Below are positions 1 through 9,053 of a stretch of DNA of 64,000 bases, piece by piece. The position numbers were made by a program, and so were the translations under genes. How positions within the stretch are numbered: the first letter of the stretch is position 1; every line of letters begins with the position of its first letter. The notes under the pieces are model-generated. The model did not search any database. It saw nothing but the letters and a program-made list of their open reading frames with translations, and was not told where the DNA came from. The stretch covers positions 248,001 through 312,000 of the forward strand of contig NZ_JALJZV010000002.1 in NCBI RefSeq assembly GCF_024171535.1, given 5' to 3'. The DNA is from Flavobacterium sp. HSC-61S13. Its GTDB lineage: Bacteria; Bacteroidota; Bacteroidia; Flavobacteriales; Flavobacteriaceae.

Positions 1-916
1 CCGCCTGAAAATCCGACAAACTTTCTCTGATTGTTTGTTTTCGTATTCTCATCAATTGCGCTACTGTAGTTGCTGCCATAGCATTCTTTACATTATGTTT
101 ACCTTCTAAAGAAATATCGTTTATCGCCATAATTAGTTGTTCGTTGTTGCTGTTCGCTATTATATTTTCATCGCTTACATAAGCGCCTTCTAACTGTTTA
201 TCGACCAAAGAAAACGGTATTTTCTTTGCTCTTATCACGTGGTTTGCCAACCACTTTTTAATTTCAACATCATCAGCATCATAAATCAAGTAATCTTCTT
301 CTGTCTGGTTCATCGTAATGCGGAATTTCGCATCGATATACTCCTCATAATTATAGTGATATCGATCTAGATGATCCGGACTTAAGTTGGTTATTACCGC
401 TATATGGGGTCGATACGTCTCTATCCCATCCAACTGAAAACTACTCAACTCCAGCACATATATTTTATTCGGATCTTCTGCTATTTGCTTAGCAAAACTG
501 TCCCCAATATTTCCCGCGACAACGGCATCTAATCCACCCCTCTTTAAAAGGTGCGCCGTTAACATGGTTGTCGTGGTTTTCCCATTACTACCCGTGATAG
601 CGATTGTTGGTTGTTTCGAATATGGAAATGCAAATTCTATTTCAGATATTATTGCGATTCCGTTTTCTTTTATTTTTACTATTATAGCCGCTTTATCAGG
701 TATACCTGGACTTTTTACAACTACATCTGCCGATAAAATCAATGCTTCCGTATGCTGCTGATCTTCCCAATTAATCTGATGTTGATCTAGAATCGCTCGA
801 TATTTTTCTGCTATCTTACCGAAATCGGACAGAAAAACTTCGAAACCCTGCTGAACTGCTAACAAAGCAGTACCAACACCACTTTCTCCACCTCCCAAAA
901 TGACTACTCTTTTCAT
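1..916 (-). CDS. murD: UDP-N-acetylmuramoylalanine--D-glutamate ligase (MurD), partial
   Basis: MurD adds D-glutamate to UDP-MurNAc-L-Ala in cytoplasmic peptidoglycan precursor synthesis. The gene starts at the ATG complementary to 914-916 and runs off the left window edge, so about 305 N-terminal residues are visible and the C-terminal domain is missing. The N-terminus reads MKRVVILGGGESGVG, a nucleotide-binding glycine loop. The ATP-binding Mur ligase motif GSNGKTTTTML is present, followed by NLSPDHLDRY, which is typical of MurD. It follows mraY with a 1-nt gap, as the last visible gene of the mraZ-led operon. Confidence 0.96.
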   Translation of the reverse strand, partial: MKRVVILGGGESGVGTALLAVQQGFEVFLSDFGKIAEKYRAILDQHQINWEDQQHTEALILSADVVVKSPGIPDKAAIIVKIKENGIAIISEIEFAFPYSKQPTIAITGSNGKTTTTMLTAHLLKRGGLDAVVAGNIGDSFAKQIAEDPNKIYVLELSSFQLDGIETYRPHIAVITNLSPDHLDRYHYNYEEYIDAKFRITMNQTEEDYLIYDADDVEIKKWLANHVIRAKKIPFSLVDKQLEGAYVSDENIIANSNNEQLIMAINDISLEGKHNVKNAMAATTVAQLMRIRKQTIRESLSDFQA

Positions 917-917
917 C

Positions 918-2126
918 TTATCTCAGTTTTAATGAAACCAAACAAAATATGCCTAGTAAAATCGCAATAATCCAAAAACGAGTTACAATTTTACTTTCAT
1001 GATATCCCTTCTTTTGAAAATGATGGTGTAAAGGCGCCATCAAGAAAATCCGCCTTCCCTCTCCAAATTTTCGTTTGGTATATTTAAAATAAGCTACCTG
1101 TAGTACCACAGACAAATTCTCTGCTAAAAAGACTCCACATAAAACGGGAATCAACAATTCTTTTCTAACAGCTATAGCCAAAACAGCAATGATTCCACCG
1201 ATAGTCAAACTTCCTGTATCACCCATGAAAACCTGAGCAGGAAAAGTATTGTACCACAGAAAACCGACGAGTGCGCCGACAAATGCGGCTATAAACACCG
1301 TCATTTCTCCGGAGTTGGGTATATACATAATATTGAGGTAGTTCGAAAAAATGACGTTACCAGAAATAAAGGCAAATATTCCCAAAACCAGCACGGATAT
1401 AGCCGATGTCCCTGCGGCGAGCCCATCAATACCATCGGTAAGATTCGCACCATTGGAAACGGCAGTAACAATAAAGATCACGATTGGAATGAATATCAAC
1501 CAAGCGTATTTTTTATAACCATCACCCAACCACGCCAATACTTTGCCGTAGTCAAATTCATTATTCTTTAAAAAAGGAATCGTTGTAGCCGTCGATTTCA
1601 CATCATACTTACTCACCTCTGCATGTACCGCTACGTTTGTAGGCATCTCACGTACAGTTACACTCGGGTGGAAATACAAAACCGATCCAACCAACAAGCC
1701 CAACCCTATTTGTCCAATAACCTTAAAACGTCCTTTTAATCCTTCTTTATCTTTTTTAAATACTTTAATATAATCGTCTAGGAAACCGATGGCTCCCATC
1801 CAAATAGTCGTAACGATCAACAGTATCACGTAAACATTATCCAACCTTGCAAACAATAAAACAGGAATCAAAGTGGATATGATGATAATCACTCCCCCCA
1901 TTGTCGGTGTACCCGATTTCTCTTTTTGCCCTTCTAAGCCCAATTCTCTTACTGTTTCGCCAATCTGTTGTTTGTGTAAAAAATTAATTATACGCTTTCC
2001 ATAGATGATGGAAATCAACAACGAGAAAATAATCGCCATTCCAGAACGAAAGGTGATGTATTGAAAAACTCCTGTTCCTGGAATTTTGAAAAACTGGTCT
2101 AAATATTGAAACAGATAATACAGCAT
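918..2126 (-). CDS. mraY: Phospho-N-acetylmuramoyl-pentapeptide transferase (MraY)
   Basis: MraY is the integral membrane enzyme that transfers phospho-MurNAc-pentapeptide from UDP to undecaprenyl phosphate, forming lipid I. The 402-residue protein has about ten hydrophobic segments. It carries the family motifs [10 protein letters not shown] near residue 230, MGDTGSL, and the [10 protein letters not shown] histidine motif near the C-terminus. An acidic and hydrophilic insert of about 40 residues before NLTDG makes it longer than the roughly 360 residues of the E. coli enzyme, which I believe is usual in Bacteroidota. It sits 6 nt downstream of murE and 1 nt upstream of murD, so translation is probably coupled. 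Confidence 0.97.
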   Translation of the reverse strand: MLYYLFQYLDQFFKIPGTGVFQYITFRSGMAIIFSLLISIIYGKRIINFLHKQQIGETVRELGLEGQKEKSGTPTMGGVIIIISTLIPVLLFARLDNVYVILLIVTTIWMGAIGFLDDYIKVFKKDKEGLKGRFKVIGQIGLGLLVGSVLYFHPSVTVREMPTNVAVHAEVSKYDVKSTATTIPFLKNNEFDYGKVLAWLGDGYKKYAWLIFIPIVIFIVTAVSNGANLTDGIDGLAAGTSAISVLVLGIFAFISGNVIFSNYLNIMYIPNSGEMTVFIAAFVGALVGFLWYNTFPAQVFMGDTGSLTIGGIIAVLAIAVRKELLIPVLCGVFLAENLSVVLQVAYFKYTKRKFGEGRRIFLMAPLHHHFQKKGYHESKIVTRFWIIAILLGIFCLVSLKLR

Positions 2127-2132
2127 ACTTTA

Positions 2133-3593
2133 TTATTTACTTAATTGTTCTAGATATTCTTTCACAATCAAAAGATCATTAAAATCCGAACGAACTCCCT
2201 GAATCTCTTGATAAGTCTCATGCCCCTTACCTGCTATCAAAATAATATCACCCCCTTGAGCCAACTGACACGCGCTTTTAATCGCTTGCCTACGGTCTTC
2301 AATGACTACAACTTTCTTTTGATTCTGTGGTTCTACCCCTTGCTCCATTTCTCGAAGAATCTCATAAGGCTCTTCAAAACGTGGATTGTCTGAGGTTAAA
2401 ATCACTTTATTACTTTCCTCTGTGGCAATATGAGCCATCACAGGTCTTTTACTTTTATCTCTATTACCTCCACACCCTACAACCGTGATCAAGGTTTCAT
2501 TGTAGGTACGAATAGAATTAATGGTTTTAATCACGTTCTCTAACGCATCGGGCGTATGCGCATAATCCACTATAGCCGTAATCTGATTGACTACGATATA
2601 TTGGAATCGCCCAGCAACACTTTGCAACTTGCTGATTTCAACTAAAGCCTCCTGTTCAGAAACCCCCAGTTCCGTCGCAGCCGCGTAAACTGCTAATAAA
2701 TTATAGGCATTGAAATCACCGATCAATTGCACCCAAATCTCTTTGTTATTAATGCGCATCAACATTCCTGAAAACTGACTTTCCAAGATAGTAGCACGGT
2801 AATCAGCCATCGATTTTAAAGCATACGTTTTTAGCTTTGCCTTGGTATTCTGAACCATTATTGGCCCGTTTTTATCATCTTGATTGGTTATTGCAAAAGC
2901 CGTCTGCGGTAATTGATCAAAAAATGTTTTTTTCGCATCGCGATATTCTGCAAAAGTTTTGTGATAATCCAAATGGTCGTGCGAAAGATTCGTAAAAACA
3001 CCACCCTGAAAATGAAGCGCACTGGTTCTCTTTTGAACAATACCATGCGAACTCACCTCCATAAAACAATATTCACAGCCTTGCTCTACCATTTGATTCA
3101 ACCAACGATTAATTGAAATGGAATCTGGGGTGGTATGACTCGCTACAAAATCATCTTGTCCCACCGTCACTTTGACTGTTGACAACAAACCTACCTGATA
3201 ACCTAAGTTCGTAAAGAGTTTGTACAACAAAGATGCTACAGTAGTTTTTCCGTTAGTACCCGTAACCCCTACTAATTTTAATTTGGTTGAAGGATGGTCA
3301 TAAAAATTATCGGCCATTTGCGCCACTGCTAAATGCGTATCCAAGACTTGAACATAAGTCACCCCAGATACCAAATGATCCGGAACAACTTCACATAAAA
3401 TAGCACAAGCACCACCCTCAATAGCTTTTGAAATAAAATCATGCCCGTCAACCTGCGTTCCCTTGATTGCGATAAAAACAGCTGTTTCTGTCACTTCTCG
3501 AGAGTCAAAAGTCAAGTGGTCTATATCCATAAATGTGGTACCCGAAACAGATTCGATAGCTACCTTATACAATATGTCTTTTAATTGCTTCAC
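2133..3593 (-). CDS. murE: UDP-MurNAc-tripeptide synthetase (MurE)
   Basis: MurE adds the third stem-peptide residue to UDP-MurNAc-L-Ala-D-Glu in the cytoplasm. The 486-residue protein has the ATP-binding motif GVTGTNGKTT near residue 110. It also has the DNPR motif (LTSDNPRFEEP, near residue 400), which in this family marks specificity for meso-diaminopimelate rather than lysine. Its ATG overlaps the ftsI stop by 4 nt (ATGA arrangement), and mraY follows after 6 nt. The length and all domains are normal. Confidence 0.97.
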   Translation of the reverse strand: MKQLKDILYKVAIESVSGTTFMDIDHLTFDSREVTETAVFIAIKGTQVDGHDFISKAIEGGACAILCEVVPDHLVSGVTYVQVLDTHLAVAQMADNFYDHPSTKLKLVGVTGTNGKTTVASLLYKLFTNLGYQVGLLSTVKVTVGQDDFVASHTTPDSISINRWLNQMVEQGCEYCFMEVSSHGIVQKRTSALHFQGGVFTNLSHDHLDYHKTFAEYRDAKKTFFDQLPQTAFAITNQDDKNGPIMVQNTKAKLKTYALKSMADYRATILESQFSGMLMRINNKEIWVQLIGDFNAYNLLAVYAAATELGVSEQEALVEISKLQSVAGRFQYIVVNQITAIVDYAHTPDALENVIKTINSIRTYNETLITVVGCGGNRDKSKRPVMAHIATEESNKVILTSDNPRFEEPYEILREMEQGVEPQNQKKVVVIEDRRQAIKSACQLAQGGDIILIAGKGHETYQEIQGVRSDFNDLLIVKEYLEQLSK

Positions 3594-5590
3594 GATAATT
3601 CTAATACTATGGTTTGATTTTTCTCTATCACTTGCCCTTCAACAATAGATTGTTTTTTCACTCTTCCAACTCCCTTTGAGACTACTTTTAGTCCCATATT
3701 TTCCAATAAAGGAATCGCATCCATCACGTACATCCCCTTTACATTCGGCATGATGGAGGTGTTTTTCTGAGCTTCCGTATAATAACTGTTGTAATCGTCA
3801 GCCTGAGCTTTGATTACCCCATCAATATTTCTTATTTCCTTAGTAGAAGGCACATCCGTAAAAATCTTTTGCGCAATTCTCTTAAATACTGGTCCTGCCA
3901 CATCCGCTCCGTAATAACTCTTAGCGCGATTTGGCTTATGAATTACTACTATACAGGAATATTTAGGGTTAACTGCTGGAAAATATCCTGCGAAAGATGA
4001 GGCATAATACATATCCTTACCTTTACCACCACCATAATTCACCTGAGCCGTACCCGTTTTTCCCGCCATTGAGAAATTTGGAGAATATAATTTTCGCCCA
4101 GTTCCCTTCTTTACTACATTGCCCAATACCGCTTGTACTTTAGCAATTACCTCAGGAGACGCTATCTGCGGATTAATCACTTGTTTTTCAAAAACCTCAA
4201 TGGGTTTATTAAATTCTCGAACTTCCGAAACAAATATCGGCTTAACCATTTCACCATTATTAGCCACCGCATTATACAAGGTCAAGGTTTGCAAAGGCGT
4301 TACGGAAAGTCCGTAACCAAATGCCATCCAAGGCAATGCTATCCCGCTCCATCCTTTGGTTCCCGGTTTTGGTATATATGGAACTCCTTCTCCTTTTAAC
4401 GCAATCCCCAAAGGCCTATCCATGCCTATTTTATGCAAATAATTGGTGAACTGACGCGGATTGTCTTTATAGGCTTCATTAACAGCCTGAGTAATTACCG
4501 TATTAGAAGACACTTCTATACCGCGACCTAAGGAAATTTTACCATAACCTCCCCTTTTAGAGTCACGCACTTGTCGTCTATAAAAGCTGACAGCCCCCTC
4601 ATGGGTATCATAGACCGACGAAGTATCCGCTTTTTTATCTTGTAGTAAAGCCAACAAACTCGCCAACTTAAATGTCGATCCCGGTTCGTGTTTTTCTACC
4701 ACAGCATAATTAACCGTTTCGTAATAATTTCCCGTATCCGATCTTCCTAAATTAGAGATCGCTTTAATAGCCCCCGTAGCCGTTTCCATGACGATGACAC
4801 AACCGTGATCAGCTTCATAGTATTCCAACTGTTTCAATAAAGCATGATGCGCTATATCTTGTATATAAACATCAATAGTGGACACCACGTCTTTACCGTC
4901 TTTAGGCTCTACTTCATTTTCATCATTGATCGGCTTGTAATGGCTGCGCGACATTCTCTGCATCATACGATGACCGTCTGTACCACTTAAATACTGCGAA
5001 AAAGCTCCTTCAATCCCAACACGCGTGATGGTTTTATCGTCGTTGATTCGCTCATACCCAATGGTTCGCTGCGCAATTTTTCCGATAGGATGCTCCCGAA
5101 TTGTCTTCTGCTCGGTGATCATCCCTCCTCTGTTCGCTCCCATACTGAATAATGGAAACCCTTTGATTCGCATATATTGGGTATAACTCAAACCGCGCGT
5201 TATAAACACATAACGGTTTTTATTTGCTCGACCCGTTCTCAACAATACTTCAAAATAACTCGATGGCTTACCCATCATCACAGACAAAGAATCCGACAAG
5301 GGTTTTATATTTTTCTCAAAATCTTCCTGTTTGGAAGCGATCGCATCAAAACGAATGGTATAATTCGGAATTGATGTCGCTAATAAGCTTCCGTCAGAAG
5401 AATAAATATTCCCGCGATTGGCAGGAATATCTTCTTTTTTAACGGTATTATCTTTGGCTTTTTGACGCAATTCATCCCCTTCCACATACTGAATATTTAT
5501 CAGTCGATATACTATCCCAATCACCATTAGCACCATGACTAAGGAAACCAGGTATATATTCATATAGATATTTTTATTATCTACTGCCAT
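3590..5590 (-). CDS. ftsI: Penicillin-binding protein, septal transpeptidase FtsI with a PASTA domain
   Basis: This is the class B penicillin-binding protein that crosslinks septal peptidoglycan. One N-terminal membrane segment (about residues 10-30) is followed by the dimerisation region and the transpeptidase domain. The active-site motifs are GSTFKLAS (Ser nucleophile near residue 303), SSN, and KTGTAQ near residue 510. The last 60 residues (from IMPNVKGMYVMDAIPLLE) form one PASTA domain; E. coli FtsI lacks this, but Gram-positive and Bacteroidota homologues have it. The start overlaps the preceding ftsL-like gene by 10 nt, and the end overlaps murE by 4 nt. Confidence 0.95.
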   Translation of the reverse strand: MAVDNKNIYMNIYLVSLVMVLMVIGIVYRLINIQYVEGDELRQKAKDNTVKKEDIPANRGNIYSSDGSLLATSIPNYTIRFDAIASKQEDFEKNIKPLSDSLSVMMGKPSSYFEVLLRTGRANKNRYVFITRGLSYTQYMRIKGFPLFSMGANRGGMITEQKTIREHPIGKIAQRTIGYERINDDKTITRVGIEGAFSQYLSGTDGHRMMQRMSRSHYKPINDENEVEPKDGKDVVSTIDVYIQDIAHHALLKQLEYYEADHGCVIVMETATGAIKAISNLGRSDTGNYYETVNYAVVEKHEPGSTFKLASLLALLQDKKADTSSVYDTHEGAVSFYRRQVRDSKRGGYGKISLGRGIEVSSNTVITQAVNEAYKDNPRQFTNYLHKIGMDRPLGIALKGEGVPYIPKPGTKGWSGIALPWMAFGYGLSVTPLQTLTLYNAVANNGEMVKPIFVSEVREFNKPIEVFEKQVINPQIASPEVIAKVQAVLGNVVKKGTGRKLYSPNFSMAGKTGTAQVNYGGGKGKDMYYASSFAGYFPAVNPKYSCIVVIHKPNRAKSYYGADVAGPVFKRIAQKIFTDVPSTKEIRNIDGVIKAQADDYNSYYTEAQKNTSIMPNVKGMYVMDAIPLLENMGLKVVSKGVGRVKKQSIVEGQVIEKNQTIVLELS

Positions 5591-5925
5591 ATCTTAAATA
5601 TTCCTTTTTTTTCTTCTTGAACTACTTTAATCTTTTGAGGAGGAACCTCGGAAGGAAAAATTCCTTTTTCTTCCATTTTCCCAGATACAGTTGACTCCAT
5701 TTTTAACTCCATCAGTTCTGATCGAGTATCCACAAATTCAGACCGCAACTCCTTAACTTCGTGATTTAATTCCGCTATTCGAAAATTTTTACTTTCGTAG
5801 TAGTGAATATTCGCAATCATAAACAAAGACAATACAATGAGATAAATAATAAAAAGCCAGTTTTTCATCGAACTTTCGTCGATCAGATACTTGGCTCTTA
5901 TTATATTGTATACACTTAACTTCAT
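5581..5925 (-). CDS. FtsL-like cell division protein
   Basis: This is a small bitopic membrane protein of 114 residues: a short cytoplasmic tail, one membrane segment at about residues 22-40, then a coiled-coil-like stretch (NHEVKELRSEFVDTRSELME). That architecture, and the position between rsmH and ftsI, match FtsL, which links FtsI and FtsW to the divisome. Sequence conservation in FtsL is low, so the call rests on layout and topology. A second possible start, Met20, lies just before the membrane segment. The gene lies 8 nt after rsmH and overlaps ftsI by 10 nt. Confidence 0.85.
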   Translation of the reverse strand: MKLSVYNIIRAKYLIDESSMKNWLFIIYLIVLSLFMIANIHYYESKNFRIAELNHEVKELRSEFVDTRSELMELKMESTVSGKMEEKGIFPSEVPPQKIKVVQEEKKGIFKIWQ

Positions 5926-5933
5926 CTGTTGCC

Positions 5934-6845
5934 TTATTGTTTTTTCTCTGCGATTCTCAATTTTGCAGATCTTGCTCTATTATTTATTCTAATTTCTTCT
6001 GCTGAGGGAACGATTAACTTCCCCAATTGCTTTAACGGAACTTCAAAACGGCCATAAAAATCTTTTTCTGGCTCTCCCTCAAACATGCCGTTTTTCATAA
6101 AGCGTTTTACCAATCGATCTTCCAAGGAGTGATAGGAAATAATGCTCAACCTTCCTCCGGGTTTTAAAAGCGCTTCACTCTCCTCCAACATCTCTTTTAA
6201 AACATCTATCTCCTGATTAACCTCTATGCGAATCGCTTGATATATCTGTGCCAAAATTTTATGGCTTTTGTGATTCGGTAAAAAACGAGCCAAAATTTCT
6301 TTAAGCTGTTCTGAATTTTTAATTGGATTATCCTTTCTCGCTTCGGCAATGACACTTGCCATGGCTGCCGCATTAGTCAACTCTCCATACTCAGCCAAGA
6401 CTCTTTTTACCTCTGCTTCCGTATATTCATTAACCACATTAAATGCGGTAATACCACCAGTCTGATTCATACGCATATCCAACTCCGCTTCAAAACGCGT
6501 TGAAAAACCGCGTTCAGCCACATCAAATTGATGAGAAGAAACACCCAAATCGCCCAAAATCCCATCTACCTCCTTAATACCATAAAAACGCAGGTATCTT
6601 TTTATGAAGCGAAAATTCTGATTGATCAAAGTAAATCGACTGTCGTCAAGCGCGTTTTTTAAAGCATCGGTATCCTGATCAAAAGCAAACAGCTTCCCGT
6701 TTTCTCCCAATCTGCTCAAGATTTCTTTCGAATGACCACCGCCACCAAAAGTCACATCTACATAGACACCATCAGGCTTAATTGCCAAACCATCTACACT
6801 TTCTTTTAATAAAACCGGATTATGGTACTCGCTCTCGTTACTCAT
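5934..6845 (-). CDS. rsmH: 16S rRNA (cytosine(1402)-N4)-methyltransferase (RsmH/MraW)
   Basis: RsmH methylates N4 of C1402 in the 16S rRNA decoding centre using S-adenosylmethionine. The 303-residue protein begins with EYHNPVLLKESVDGL, has the SAM-binding motif DVTFGGGGHS, and contains the conserved GILGDLGVSSHQFD and ISYHSLEDRLVK stretches. The length is normal. The start overlaps mraZ by 8 nt, which suggests translational coupling. It is the second gene of the division and cell wall operon. Confidence 0.97.
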   Translation of the reverse strand: MSNESEYHNPVLLKESVDGLAIKPDGVYVDVTFGGGGHSKEILSRLGENGKLFAFDQDTDALKNALDDSRFTLINQNFRFIKRYLRFYGIKEVDGILGDLGVSSHQFDVAERGFSTRFEAELDMRMNQTGGITAFNVVNEYTEAEVKRVLAEYGELTNAAAMASVIAEARKDNPIKNSEQLKEILARFLPNHKSHKILAQIYQAIRIEVNQEIDVLKEMLEESEALLKPGGRLSIISYHSLEDRLVKRFMKNGMFEGEPEKDFYGRFEVPLKQLGKLIVPSAEEIRINNRARSAKLRIAEKKQ

Positions 6846-7296
6846 CTAAATTCATATTACCCATTACTTCTTCTGCCAATGCTCCAAAATCAAAATCATC
6901 ACTATTTAATGCCGCCTCATACAAGTTTTTATCCCATATTTCAATGATATTCACTTTTGAGGATAAAACCAGGTCTTTCGATATTTTCGCAAACTCAACC
7001 AGGTCTTTTGACACCAATAACCGTCCAGCATCGTCAATTTCGACCATTTTCACACCAGCCATAAACTTCCGAATAAAGTCATTATTCTTCTTTACAAATC
7101 GGTTAAGTCCATTGATTTTTGCCATCATCAAATTCCACTCACCCATAGGCCACAACTCCAAACAAGGTTCAAACACTGAGCGCTTTAACACAAAACCATC
7201 GGCTATAGCAGGCAACTGCTTCTTTAATGAAGCAGGAACCGACACCCGTCCTTTGGCATCTATTTTACACTCATATGTCCCTATGATTGAAGTCAA
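6838..7296 (-). CDS. mraZ: Transcriptional regulator MraZ, TTG start
   Basis: MraZ is a ring-forming DNA-binding protein with two SpoVT-AbrB domains; in other bacteria it represses its own division and cell wall operon. Both DxxGR signatures are visible: DAKGRVSVPA near residue 13 and DDAGRLLVS near residue 88. The reading frame has no ATG between the upstream stop (TAA) and the conserved GTYECKIDAKGR, so translation must start at the TTG complementary to 7294-7296 or at a rarer codon. It heads the minus-strand operon, and a repeat array resembling known MraZ operators lies 43-93 nt upstream. Confidence 0.95.
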   Translation of the reverse strand: MTSIIGTYECKIDAKGRVSVPASLKKQLPAIADGFVLKRSVFEPCLELWPMGEWNLMMAKINGLNRFVKKNNDFIRKFMAGVKMVEIDDAGRLLVSKDLVEFAKISKDLVLSSKVNIIEIWDKNLYEAALNSDDFDFGALAEEVMGNMNLDE

Positions 7297-7321
7297 AAGT
7301 TGAATTGATTTGATTTAATAG

Positions 7322-7329
7322 CAAATGTA
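7322..7329 (-). promoter_or_regulatory. Putative -7 promoter element for the mraZ operon
   Basis: The minus strand reads TACATTTG here, matching the Bacteroidota -7 consensus TAnnTTTG. It sits 26 nt upstream of the TTG start of mraZ, so a transcript would begin around 7315. I see no good TTG element about 19 nt further upstream; the repeat array occupies that place. Inference from consensus only. Confidence 0.55.
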
Positions 7330-7338
7330 GGTATTTTT

Positions 7339-7389
7339 TTACCACCTTTTACCACTTTTCCCCACTTTGTTGATAAGTTTTTCCACTTT
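7339..7389 (-). promoter_or_regulatory. Putative MraZ operator: three contiguous 10-bp repeats plus one more box
   Basis: On the minus strand three direct repeats are joined with exact 10-bp period: AAAGTGGGGA (7368-7359), AAAGTGGTAA (7358-7349) and AAGGTGGTAA (7348-7339). A fourth box, AAAGTGGAAA, lies at 7389-7380, 21 bp (two helical turns) further upstream. MraZ of E. coli binds TGGG-type boxes repeated every 10 bp, and that of mollicutes binds AAAGTG-type repeats with the same period. The array lies just upstream of the putative -7 element, where binding would block RNA polymerase. Confidence 0.75.
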
Positions 7390-7511
7390 AACGATTTTAC
7401 ACCCCCTCCAAGGCTAATCAACTCATTAACAACAGACAAAGCAGAATTTATAAATCTTAAAAAAAGCTTAATACCCCATTGTTTAGCCCCTTTAAAAATC
7501 AATAAATTCGT

Positions 7512-7545
7512 AAAAAAAAAGCTGTTTTAAAGGAATCAAAACAGC
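7512..7545 (-). terminator. Terminator-like hairpin in the mraZ/hydrolase intergenic region
   Basis: An 8-bp stem, GCTGTTTT (7521-7528) with AAAACAGC (7538-7545), is followed on the minus strand by nine T residues (plus-strand A run 7512-7520). It has the form of an intrinsic terminator for leftward transcription, but no minus-strand gene lies to its right before engB. It may insulate mraZ from antisense transcription, or end a short unannotated RNA. Confidence 0.5.
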
Positions 7546-7609
7546 GAAAAACCACTGTATTTGCGTTGTAATTGTGTTTCTTTTTTTCATTTTTACCAAT
7601 TATCAAAAA

Positions 7610-7635
7610 TTGTAAATTATAAAGTTATATATTTG
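7610..7635 (+). promoter_or_regulatory. Putative promoter of the hydrolase-engB operon
   Basis: TATATTTG at 7628-7635 matches TAnnTTTG, with a TTG at 7610-7612 and a 15-nt spacer, shorter than the usual 17-23. The predicted transcript start, near 7643, lies upstream of the ATG at 7666. This supports choosing that ATG over the longer open frame that begins at 7561. Confidence 0.45.
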
Positions 7636-7665
7636 TATGGATTTAAAAATCGCATAAACTTATAC

Positions 7666-8430
7666 ATGGAGCGAACTTTAAAAGAAGAAAGTAAATACCG
7701 TTATTATGAGGTAGGAGAAGGTATCCCTATAATTATACTTCACGGTTTGATGGGAGGATTGAGTAACTTCGACGGAGTGAGCAATTTTTTCCCAAGCGCA
7801 GGTTATAAAGTAGTCATTCCAGAACTACCCTTATATACAAATAACATTTTAAAAACCAACGTAAAGGCTTTTGCGAAATTTGTAAAAGAATTCATTACGT
7901 ACAAAGGTTATACCGAAGTCATCCTAATGGGTAATTCACTAGGAGGGCATATTGCATTGTATCATGCCAAGATGTATCCAGAAAAAGTTAAAGCATTAGT
8001 TTTAACAGGAAGCTCTGGTCTGTATGAAAGTGCTATGGGAGATAGTTATCCCAAACGCGGTGATTACGAATACATCAAAAAGAAAGCTCAAGACGTTTTT
8101 TACGATCCAGAGATTGCTACAAAAGAATTGGTTGACGATGTATTTGCAACGGTAAACGATCGAATCAAATTGATCAAAACCCTGACAATTGCTAAAAGCG
8201 CCATTCGTCATAATATGTCGAAGGACTTGCCAAAGATAAATATTCCGACTTGTTTAATCTGGGGTAAAAACGACCAAGTTACTCCGCCAGAAGTGGCGAT
8301 AGAGTTTCATGAACTGCTTCCGGATTCCGATTTATTTTGGATCGATAAGTGTGGCCATGCCGCCATGATGGAGTGTCCCAATGAATTCAATGAAATATTT
8401 TTAAATTGGTTAAAAAGCCGCAACATATAA
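7666..8430 (+). CDS. Alpha/beta-fold hydrolase
   Basis: This is a 254-residue alpha/beta hydrolase. After the oxyanion-hole motif HGLMGG comes the nucleophile elbow GNSLGG (Ser in MGNSLGGHIALYHA), then a late Asp (WGKNDQVTPP) and a His (DKCGHAAMMECP) that complete the triad. The frame is open upstream to 7561, but the ATG at 7666 gives the normal N-terminus (MERTLKEESKYRYYEVGEG) and follows a promoter-like site. The substrate is unknown. It ends 7 nt before engB, and this pair next to mraZ and gldC/gldB is, as I recall, conserved in flavobacteria. Confidence 0.88.
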   Translation: MERTLKEESKYRYYEVGEGIPIIILHGLMGGLSNFDGVSNFFPSAGYKVVIPELPLYTNNILKTNVKAFAKFVKEFITYKGYTEVILMGNSLGGHIALYHAKMYPEKVKALVLTGSSGLYESAMGDSYPKRGDYEYIKKKAQDVFYDPEIATKELVDDVFATVNDRIKLIKTLTIAKSAIRHNMSKDLPKINIPTCLIWGKNDQVTPPEVAIEFHELLPDSDLFWIDKCGHAAMMECPNEFNEIFLNWLKSRNI

Positions 8431-8437
8431 TCTGAGC

Positions 8438-9052
8438 ATGAAAATAAATACAGCAGAATTTATCATAAGCAATTCAGATGTTACTAAATGTCCTAAAGAA
8501 ATGTTACCGGAATACGCTTTTATCGGCAGATCCAATGTAGGTAAGTCATCTTTAATCAACATGCTTACCAATCAAAAGCATTTAGCAAAAACATCTAGTA
8601 AACCGGGAAAAACGCAGTTGATCAATCACTTTAAAATCAATTCCAATTGGTTTTTAGTCGATCTACCAGGATATGGTTATGCCAAGGTTTCTAAAAAAAC
8701 CAAACAGACTTTCCAACGTTTTATCACGGACTATTTTGAAAGAAGAGAACAACTAATCGCTGCTTTTGTACTGATCGACATCCGTCATGATGCACAAAAC
8801 ATCGATTTAGAATTTATAAACTATCTTGGGGAAAGCGAAATTCCATTTGCTATTATTTTTACCAAGGCAGATAAGATTGGAAAAACAAAGGTACAGCAAC
8901 ATATAGCTGCATATACAAAATCGATATTGGCAAACAATTGGGCAGAGATGCCACAATACTTTATCACCTCTGCCGCAGATGGTTTAGGAAAAGAAGATGT
9001 GCTACAGTATATAGACGAAATAAATCACGAACTGTTTAAAAACGGTAATTAA
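8438..9052 (+). CDS. engB: Ribosome biogenesis GTPase EngB (YihA/YsxC)
   Basis: EngB is an essential small GTPase needed for assembly of the large ribosomal subunit. The 204-residue protein shows all the G motifs: G1 GRSNVGKSSLIN near residue 30, G2 region KPGKTQLIN, G3 DLPGYGYAKV, G4 TKAD and G5 TSA. The length is normal. It is co-directional with the hydrolase (7-nt gap), and a strong terminator follows immediately. Confidence 0.97.
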   Translation: MKINTAEFIISNSDVTKCPKEMLPEYAFIGRSNVGKSSLINMLTNQKHLAKTSSKPGKTQLINHFKINSNWFLVDLPGYGYAKVSKKTKQTFQRFITDYFERREQLIAAFVLIDIRHDAQNIDLEFINYLGESEIPFAIIFTKADKIGKTKVQQHIAAYTKSILANNWAEMPQYFITSAADGLGKEDVLQYIDEINHELFKNGN

Positions 9053-9053
9053 T

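Noticed and set aside
564..761. Plus-strand open frame of 65 codons
   Set aside because: It lies antisense within murD, whose motifs are clear on the minus strand.
6782..7303. Plus-strand open frame of 173 codons opposite rsmH and mraZ
   Set aside because: It is antisense to two well-conserved genes; its sequence is Ser/Ile-rich without a recognisable domain.
7293..7502. Minus-strand open frame of 69 codons upstream of mraZ
   Set aside because: It covers the operator repeats and promoter, has low-complexity Lys/Gly sequence and no family resemblance, so it is treated as non-coding.
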